This document shows positions 50,769 to 54,682 of a stretch of DNA of 54,682 nt, piece after piece. The stretch comes from CAJQGY01 sp964523375. Lineage in GTDB: Bacteria; Pseudomonadota; Gammaproteobacteria; Magnimaribacterales; D2472. A program made the translations under genes and the position numbers. Below the pieces are notes generated by a model. The model did not search any database. It was not told the origin of the DNA and worked only from the letters and a program-made list of their open reading frames with translations. The stretch lies in assembly GCA_964523375.1 (NCBI GenBank), contig CAZFYG010000008.1, positions 1 to 54,682 of the forward strand. Direction: 5' to 3'. Each line of letters begins with the position of its first letter. The stretch's first letter is position 1.

Positions 50769-50775
50769 TAGTTTT

Positions 50776-50804
50776 ATCTTAAGAATATATTTGATAAAAA
50801 TCAA
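50776..50804 (-). promoter_or_regulatory. Promoter of the thiamin operon (TTGATT - 17 - TAAGAT)
   Basis: On the minus strand TTGATT (50804-50799) and TAAGAT (50781-50776) are 17 bases apart. Transcription would begin near 50769, just before the riboswitch. Its -35 lies on the same 14-base dyad as the -35 of the divergent metal operon. Confidence 0.6.
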
Positions 50805-50819
50805 GGGGGGCTATATTAT
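50791..50819 (+). promoter_or_regulatory. Promoter of the metal operon (TTGATA - 17 - TATTAT)
   Basis: TTGATA (50791-50796) and TATTAT (50814-50819) have perfect 17-base spacing. The -10 ends seven bases before the ATG at 50827, so the mRNA is probably leaderless. The two operons' promoters share TTGATAAAAATCAA (50791-50804). Confidence 0.6.
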
Positions 50820-50835
50820 ACCCCCCATGGGTATA
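50805..50835. promoter_or_regulatory. CsoR-type operator over the start of the metal operon
   Basis: TATACCCCCCATGGGTATA (50817-50835) has TATACCC and GGGTATA as inverted arms. It overlaps a second repeat, GGGGGG (50805-50810) and CCCCCC (50821-50826). Runs of G or C flanked by AT arms are the known operator style of CsoR/RcnR/FrmR repressors, and such a repressor is encoded in this operon. The site covers the -10 and the start codon, so binding should block RNA polymerase. Confidence 0.75.
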
Positions 50836-51432
50836 ATAAGAATGTTAGCTTTTATATTGGTTTTAGCTATGAATATCGAAGCTAGGCCGATTTCTTATTC
50901 TGGAGGGTCAACATTAATGGTTAAATCAGACAACCTATCAAATTCTACTTACTTTCACTACTCTCCTTCTTTTAAATATTCTATTGGCCTTGAGGATTTT
51001 GATAACAAGCTGTATCAAGATGATATAAATTACTTTCGTTTTACCTATCTTTTGAATAGAAAGAATACTCTTAATTCACAAAGAAACCTTTATTTTCAAT
51101 CAGGGATAGATATATCTAATAAAAATAATAATTTCTATGGGGCTCACGGGGACTGGGAAACGAGAAGATGGTTTGCTGGTTTCGGCTATAAAAAAGTTGA
51201 AGGAGAAACTAACAATGGCTATGAAAATAAATATCTTCAGTTCGGAGTTGCTCCATATATTGGAGACTATGGAGATTTTCATACATGGCTTATGGTTAAA
51301 ACAAAAAAGAGTTCACTTACAAAAAATATATCAACCTTCCCTGTTCTTAAATTTTTTAGTGGAGACGCTCTAGTGGAAGTTGGATATGACGATCAAACAA
51401 ATTGGGATCTGCATTTAATGTACAGATTCTAA
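50827..51432 (+). CDS. Uncharacterised exported protein, probable outer-membrane beta-barrel
   Basis: No named family is recognised. The 201-residue protein has a signal peptide (MGIIRMLAFILVLAMNIEA, residues 1-19), then many alternating polar/aromatic strands rich in Tyr, Phe and Asn, and ends LHLMYRF. A final Phe is typical of barrels inserted by the Bam machinery. I chose the ATG at 50827. The longer frame from TTG at 50791 starts inside the promoter, and a TATTAT box lies seven bases before 50827. It is the first gene of the metal operon, so it may let metal pass the outer membrane. Confidence 0.7.
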   Translation: MGIIRMLAFILVLAMNIEARPISYSGGSTLMVKSDNLSNSTYFHYSPSFKYSIGLEDFDNKLYQDDINYFRFTYLLNRKNTLNSQRNLYFQSGIDISNKNNNFYGAHGDWETRRWFAGFGYKKVEGETNNGYENKYLQFGVAPYIGDYGDFHTWLMVKTKKSSLTKNISTFPVLKFFSGDALVEVGYDDQTNWDLHLMYRF

Positions 51433-51447
51433 AAAAGGAGAAAAAAA

Positions 51448-51855
51448 ATGAAAAAAATATTACTAGCTTTGTTTATAACAAGCCCGTTAGTTTGGGCTGA
51501 GGAAGGGAGCATGAATATGCATCATCATTCTCATGAAGGCCATCTTCACGACAAAATGGTGGATGGAAAAAATCTTGAAGTTAATGCTGAAAGATTTGAT
51601 AAATTCATGGAAGGTATAGTTGATATGAATATAGCTATAGTTAGTGTTCAAGGAATGGTTTGTGACTTCTGCGCCAGAGGAATTGAAAAAGCGTTTCTAA
51701 AGGATTCAAATGTTAATAAAATTGATGTTGATCTTGATAGTGGCAAAGTAATAATTGCTTATGTGAAATCAAAAGAAATAGATCCAGATGCAATAAAGAA
51801 AATGATACTCATGAATGGTCAAAATATGACTAATCTACAAATAATAAAAATATAG
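51448..51855 (+). CDS. Periplasmic His-rich heavy-metal-associated domain protein (MerP-like)
   Basis: The 135-residue protein has a signal peptide (1-17, cut after VWA) and a His/Met-rich segment MNMHHHSHEGHLH (residues 22-34). A heavy-metal-associated domain follows, with the metal loop GMVCDFCARGIEKAF (Cys72, Cys75). It should bind a soft metal, such as copper or mercury, in the periplasm and pass it on. The order HMA protein then MerT-like membrane protein resembles merP/merT. The ribosome-binding site is a clear AGGAG. The metal is inferred from the operon's CsoR-type regulator. Confidence 0.85.
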   Translation: MKKILLALFITSPLVWAEEGSMNMHHHSHEGHLHDKMVDGKNLEVNAERFDKFMEGIVDMNIAIVSVQGMVCDFCARGIEKAFLKDSNVNKIDVDLDSGKVIIAYVKSKEIDPDAIKKMILMNGQNMTNLQIIKI

Positions 51856-51860
51856 CGACT

Positions 51861-52226
51861 ATGAATGATAAGTATCCAAATTTTTTATCATTATTTGCAT
51901 CATCCTCAACCTTAATATGTTGTGCCCTGCCGGCAATATTTGTTGCTTTGGGTGCTGGAGCAAGTTTTGCAAGCCTTCTTTCGGTGTTTCCTTTTTTAAT
52001 TACTCTTTCAAATTTCAAAGGTCAGATAACATTATTTGCTCTTTTTTGGATAATCGTAGCTGGGCTTGTAAATTACCGAACGTACTATATGCCCTGCCCT
52101 GCAGATCCCGAGCTTGGAAGGGTTTGTAAGCGAAATCGAGAGAGGTCTAGATATATTTATTATGTCTCTGTTTTTATTTTTTTATTTGCTACAATTTTTA
52201 CTTACTTTATTCCTAGGTTTCTATAA
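51861..52226 (+). CDS. MerT-like inner-membrane metal transporter
   Basis: The 121-residue protein has three hydrophobic segments (about residues 17-45, 56-71 and 98-118). The first carries a vicinal cysteine pair in STLICCALPAIFVALGAGAS (Cys20-Cys21). A loop between helices 2 and 3 holds Cys79 and Cys89, and the end TIFTYFIPRFL resembles the closing part of MerT. MerT takes Hg(II) from MerP into the cytoplasm. No mercuric reductase is present, so copper or another soft metal is as likely a cargo. It starts 5 bases after the HMA gene. Confidence 0.75.
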   Translation: MNDKYPNFLSLFASSSTLICCALPAIFVALGAGASFASLLSVFPFLITLSNFKGQITLFALFWIIVAGLVNYRTYYMPCPADPELGRVCKRNRERSRYIYYVSVFIFLFATIFTYFIPRFL

Positions 52227-52229
52227 ATT

Positions 52230-52490
52230 ATGAAAAATCCATGCCATAAAGATAAATTAACTAGCCTTCGAAGGATTGAAGGTCAGGTTAGAGGAGTTCA
52301 AAATATGATAGAAGAGGGTAAATACTGTGTAGATATTTTGAATCAAATAAAAGCTCTAAAGAATTCACTTATAACCGTAGAAGGTAAAATACTTAAAACT
52401 CACTTAAGGGAGTGCATAAAGGACTCTCTAAATGGAAGTAATGATTTTGATCTAAAAATTGATGAGATTATGAAAACCATGAAGAGATGA
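52230..52490 (+). CDS. CsoR/RcnR/FrmR-family metal-sensing repressor
   Basis: The 86-residue all-helical protein has the family core LTSLRRIEGQVRGVQNMIEE, then YCVDILNQIKAL and THLRECIKDSL. Cys33, His58 and Cys62 have the same spacing (25 and 29) as the Cu(I) ligands Cys36, His61 and Cys65 of CsoR. RcnR and FrmR have other residues at the last site. It is therefore probably a Cu(I)-released repressor. An extra Cys5-His6 near the N-terminus might bind metal too. It lies in the operon it likely controls, 3 bases after the MerT-like gene and overlapping the PepSY gene by 4 bases. Confidence 0.9.
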   Translation: MKNPCHKDKLTSLRRIEGQVRGVQNMIEEGKYCVDILNQIKALKNSLITVEGKILKTHLRECIKDSLNGSNDFDLKIDEIMKTMKR

Positions 52491-53143
52491 AACTCTTAAT
52501 TCGTAAAACCCATAAATATTTAAGTTTTTTTATCTCCATTCAGTTGCTGCTATGGACAATATCTGGAATTTATTTTTCTTTTAACAAAATTGAGTTAGTG
52601 AGGGGCGAGCAATACCTAAAAATAGTCGAAAAACCGATCAATTTGGGTGTTTTAAATTTTAATACGCCTTACTCTGAAAAAGTCTCTATTATAAATAGAC
52701 TGGGTAAGGAAATTGTTATTGTGAGTTCGAGAGGGTCAAAAAAATATCTAGATAAAAATGGAAATCCATTAGATAAACTTTCATCATTAGAGGCTGTAGA
52801 GTCAGTTAAGTCTCAAACAACTCTTTTGCCATTCCAGGCAATTGAAATTACAGATAATAAAAGCGGATCTGAGTTTAGGGGAAGGTCTCTGCCCATCTAT
52901 AAAGTAGAAAGTAGAAATATTGAAAATGATGACATTAATGTTTATGTAAATATTTATTCAGGTGAAATTATGGCCATAAGATCACCACAATGGAGAATAT
53001 GGGATTTAATGTGGGGATTTCATATTATGGATTGGAACGAAAGAGACAATATTAATAATCTTCTTCTAAAGATATTTTCAATTCTTGCTTTGGTTAGTTC
53101 TGTAACAGGGCTAATTTTATTTTTTAAATTAGATTTTAAGTAA
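52487..53143 (+). CDS. PepSY-associated transmembrane protein
   Basis: The 218-residue protein begins LIRKTHKYLSFFISIQLLLW followed by TISGIYFSFNKIE, the usual first helix of PepSY-TM proteins (R-x-x-HK...W-x-x-SG). A periplasmic domain (about residues 35-185) follows. A motif WGFHIMDWNERDNINN then leads into a second helix (LLKIFSILALVSSVTGLILFF). Family members often work with metal uptake or ferric/cupric reductases. It overlaps the repressor gene by 4 bases, so it belongs to the metal operon. Its activity is unknown. Confidence 0.8.
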   Translation: MKLLIRKTHKYLSFFISIQLLLWTISGIYFSFNKIELVRGEQYLKIVEKPINLGVLNFNTPYSEKVSIINRLGKEIVIVSSRGSKKYLDKNGNPLDKLSSLEAVESVKSQTTLLPFQAIEITDNKSGSEFRGRSLPIYKVESRNIENDDINVYVNIYSGEIMAIRSPQWRIWDLMWGFHIMDWNERDNINNLLLKIFSILALVSSVTGLILFFKLDFK

Positions 53144-53180
53144 GTACAATAAGCAACCACTAAACAATAAACATATATTT

Positions 53181-54524
53181 ATGGATAAAAGAACAGAGCA
53201 ACTTCTGAGAGATCCGGTTTTTCCTCTGTTGATAAAAATGTCTGCTCCTAATACAGTGGCCTTTTTAATAAATGCATTTGTGGTATTGGTTGAATTCTGG
53301 TTTATTGGTCAACTTGGATTGATCCCATTAGCAGCAATAACATTAGCCTTTCCAGCAATCATGCTGACACAGCAAATGGCTTTTGGTGCTCTTGGTGGAG
53401 CAGTATCTTCCTCTATATCAAGAAGCTTGGGAGCAAATAATATAGATAAAGCTGAAAAACTATTATGGCATTCTTTATATATTTCATTTCTAGGGGCATT
53501 AGTATTCTTCTTAGTTTTTCTTTTTTTTGGTGAGTGGCTTCTTATTACCTTAGGTGGCTCTAGTGACTTGCTACAAGAGTCTTTAGCATATTGTTTAGTG
53601 TATCTATCAGGCGGCTTGGTTGTATGGCTCTCGGGGAGTCTAACAGCAGCCTTGCGAGGCATGGGGGATATGCAATTTCCTGCAAAACTAACTGTAGTTT
53701 GTGCAGGAATTCAGGTATTTCTATCATCTGGCTTTATTCTTGGTTGGTTTGGGTTTCCTAAACTTGGCTTGGTGGGCTCGGCATGGTCTATGATCATAAC
53801 CTCTTCGTTTATGGCTGTAGCTTGTGTTATAAAACTTTTAAGTGCAAAGAGTCCTATAAAACTAAAAATTCAAAAAATTACTTTTGAAAAGAATCTCTTT
53901 GAAGATATCTTTTCTGTTGCACTGCCAGCCTCCCTTTCGCCAATCTTTACAGTCGGAACAGTGCTTGTTCTTACAGGTCTAATTGGTCAATTTGGTACAT
54001 CTGCAATTGCAGGATACGGAATTGGTTCAAGGGTAGAATTTTTACTTATACCTATTGTTTTTAGTATTGGAACTGCAATGACGACTATGGTTGGAACTAA
54101 TATTGGTGCTAATAATATAGATCGAGCTGAAAGAATTGGGATGATTGGCGCCACATCAGCAGGCTTACTTTCCGGAGTTATAGGTCTAATATTAGCCTTG
54201 ACTCCTGACATATGGATTAGAGTTTTTACTGCAGATCAAGAAACGCTAATGGTAACCAAGCAATATATTCAAATACTGGGAGTCTGTTACTTATTCCAAG
54301 GATTTGGATTGTCTCTTTACTTTGCATCCCAAGGGGCAAATGCTATGAAGTGGCCTATCGTTATCACGGCATTACGATTTGTTGTATTCACAGTTGCAGC
54401 TCTAGTCTCAGTGTATTGGTTATCGACTGGCATAGCTGGAATATTCTATTCATCTGCAGGTGCAATGATCTTGTTTGGGGTTCTAATGGTTGTTGCCTTA
54501 AAAAAAGGTGCCTGGAGAAAATAA
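53181..54524 (+). CDS. MATE-family efflux transporter
   Basis: The 447-residue protein has twelve predicted hydrophobic helices in two similar halves. It starts with RDPVFPLLIKMSAPNTVAFL and contains FGALGGAVSSSISRSLGANN and, in the second half, IGTAMTTMVGTNIGANNIDR. These are MATE-family marks (Na+ or H+ driven export of drugs and organic cations). It lies 37 bases after the PepSY gene, with no ribosome-binding site but its own AT-rich promoter-like sequence, so it may be a separate unit. The substrate is unknown. Confidence 0.9.
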   Translation: MDKRTEQLLRDPVFPLLIKMSAPNTVAFLINAFVVLVEFWFIGQLGLIPLAAITLAFPAIMLTQQMAFGALGGAVSSSISRSLGANNIDKAEKLLWHSLYISFLGALVFFLVFLFFGEWLLITLGGSSDLLQESLAYCLVYLSGGLVVWLSGSLTAALRGMGDMQFPAKLTVVCAGIQVFLSSGFILGWFGFPKLGLVGSAWSMIITSSFMAVACVIKLLSAKSPIKLKIQKITFEKNLFEDIFSVALPASLSPIFTVGTVLVLTGLIGQFGTSAIAGYGIGSRVEFLLIPIVFSIGTAMTTMVGTNIGANNIDRAERIGMIGATSAGLLSGVIGLILALTPDIWIRVFTADQETLMVTKQYIQILGVCYLFQGFGLSLYFASQGANAMKWPIVITALRFVVFTVAALVSVYWLSTGIAGIFYSSAGAMILFGVLMVVALKKGAWRK

Positions 54525-54582
54525 TAAAGCCAACTTAATAGTTAAATAGTTGCACCAAATAGCTCATTTTAAGAAAAAGAAA

Positions 54583-54675
54583 CTATTTCTTTTTTTCTTT
54601 TTTAGCAGCTCTTTTCTCTTTAAGAGTCTTCCCTTTTTTCTTTTCGTTCTTTTGCTTGTCTAGACCTTTAGCCAT
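54583..54675 (-). CDS. Very small Lys-rich protein (30 residues)
   Basis: A complete frame from ATG at 54675 to TAG at 54583 gives a 30-residue protein that starts MAKGLDKQKNEKKKGKTLKE. More than 40 percent of its residues are Lys. From memory, small Lys-rich proteins of similar pattern (MAKG-D-K-K...TLKEKRA) are annotated as hypothetical in marine gammaproteobacteria, which suggests that the frame is real. It may bind nucleic acid. It converges on the MATE gene, 58 bases away. The upstream region lies outside the window. Confidence 0.6.
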   Translation of the reverse strand: MAKGLDKQKNEKKKGKTLKEKRAAKKEKKK

Positions 54676-54682
54676 GATACTT

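Noticed and set aside
50791..50826. TTG start and 12-residue extension of the first metal-operon protein
   Set aside because: The stretch is the -35/-10 promoter region and operator, and it would spoil the signal peptide; the ATG at 50827 is better.
50805..50826. G6-N10-C6 repeat as an intrinsic terminator
   Set aside because: There is no T-run after it, no gene ends before it, and it overlaps a start codon; an operator explains it better.
54350..54538. Plus-strand frame overlapping the end of the MATE gene
   Set aside because: Out-of-frame shadow of a clear transporter gene.
54544..54588. AAATAGTT...AACTATTT pair as a terminator after the MATE gene
   Set aside because: The stem is short and AT-only with a 29-base loop, and its 3' arm and T-run lie in the end of the small Lys-rich gene; too weak to call.
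1..54682. CRISPR arrays, tRNA or rRNA genes, insertion sequences and prophage
   Set aside because: I looked for regular spaced repeats, tRNA cloverleaf ends, transposase motifs and integrase motifs and saw none.

Overview
The window is a low-GC (roughly one third G+C by eye), very gene-dense chromosomal segment of a marine gammaproteobacterium, most likely the SAR86 cluster. The reasons are gammaproteobacterial gene orders (aroQ-accB-accC, leuS-lptE-holA, rsfS-rlmH-mrdA-rodA, coaD beside mutM, parE beside tolC), a green-tuned proteorhodopsin that resembles the original SAR86 protein, and tiny intergenic spaces. A run of exactly 100 N (3185-3284) shows that this is a scaffold from a draft, single-cell or metagenomic assembly. 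I saw no rRNA, tRNA, CRISPR, insertion sequence, phage gene or integration site. No stretch above 300 bases lacks a gene; the longest spacer is 32366-32541.

Layout. 1-435 holds a truncated flavin reductase. 504-2658 is rsmD-hemC-hemD, which meets the opposite operon ilvD-hemB-trxA-rho head-on, so tetrapyrrole genes lie on both strands. An orphan peptide-type ABC ATPase and an esterase follow. 9570-16112 runs DsbD-alpha, aroQ, accB, accC, leuS, lptE, holA. 16102-22851 (minus) is the cell-elongation cluster rsfS-rlmH-mrdA-rodA-mltB-dacA plus a D-amino-acid aminotransferase. Then come a small membrane protein, a Lon-substrate-domain protein, mpl, a PPi-type phosphofructokinase, a DUF2244 protein, argD, parC/parE, tolC, mutM and coaD.

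The accessory half starts with proteorhodopsin (35343-36083), which has a strong ribosome-binding site, its own intrinsic terminator and no retinal-synthesis genes nearby. 36999-47245 is an eleven-gene, tightly packed plus-strand operon. It holds an acyl-CoA dehydrogenase, a sulfatase, an HCCA-isomerase/DsbA-fold protein, a DhlA-like haloalkane dehalogenase, three glutathione-transferase-like proteins, DUF1330 and DUF2855 proteins, a short-chain dehydrogenase and a nitronate-monooxygenase-like flavoprotein. This looks like an uncharacterised catabolic or detoxification pathway.

On the minus strand, a TPP riboswitch heads TonB receptor - PnuC-type transporter - small-molecule kinase (50768 down to 47242), a complete thiamin scavenging route. 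Diverging from the same promoter region is a metal operon (50827-53143): outer-membrane-like protein, His-rich HMA protein (MerP-like), MerT-like protein, CsoR-family repressor with the Cu(I) Cys-His-Cys set, and a PepSY protein. A CsoR-type operator covers its start. A MATE exporter and an unannotated 30-residue Lys-rich protein close the window.

Two genome-style traits recur. Many first genes have a -10-like hexamer 6-7 nt before the start codon (probable leaderless mRNAs). Nearly all convergent gene pairs overlap or abut, while proteorhodopsin alone has an obvious hairpin terminator.
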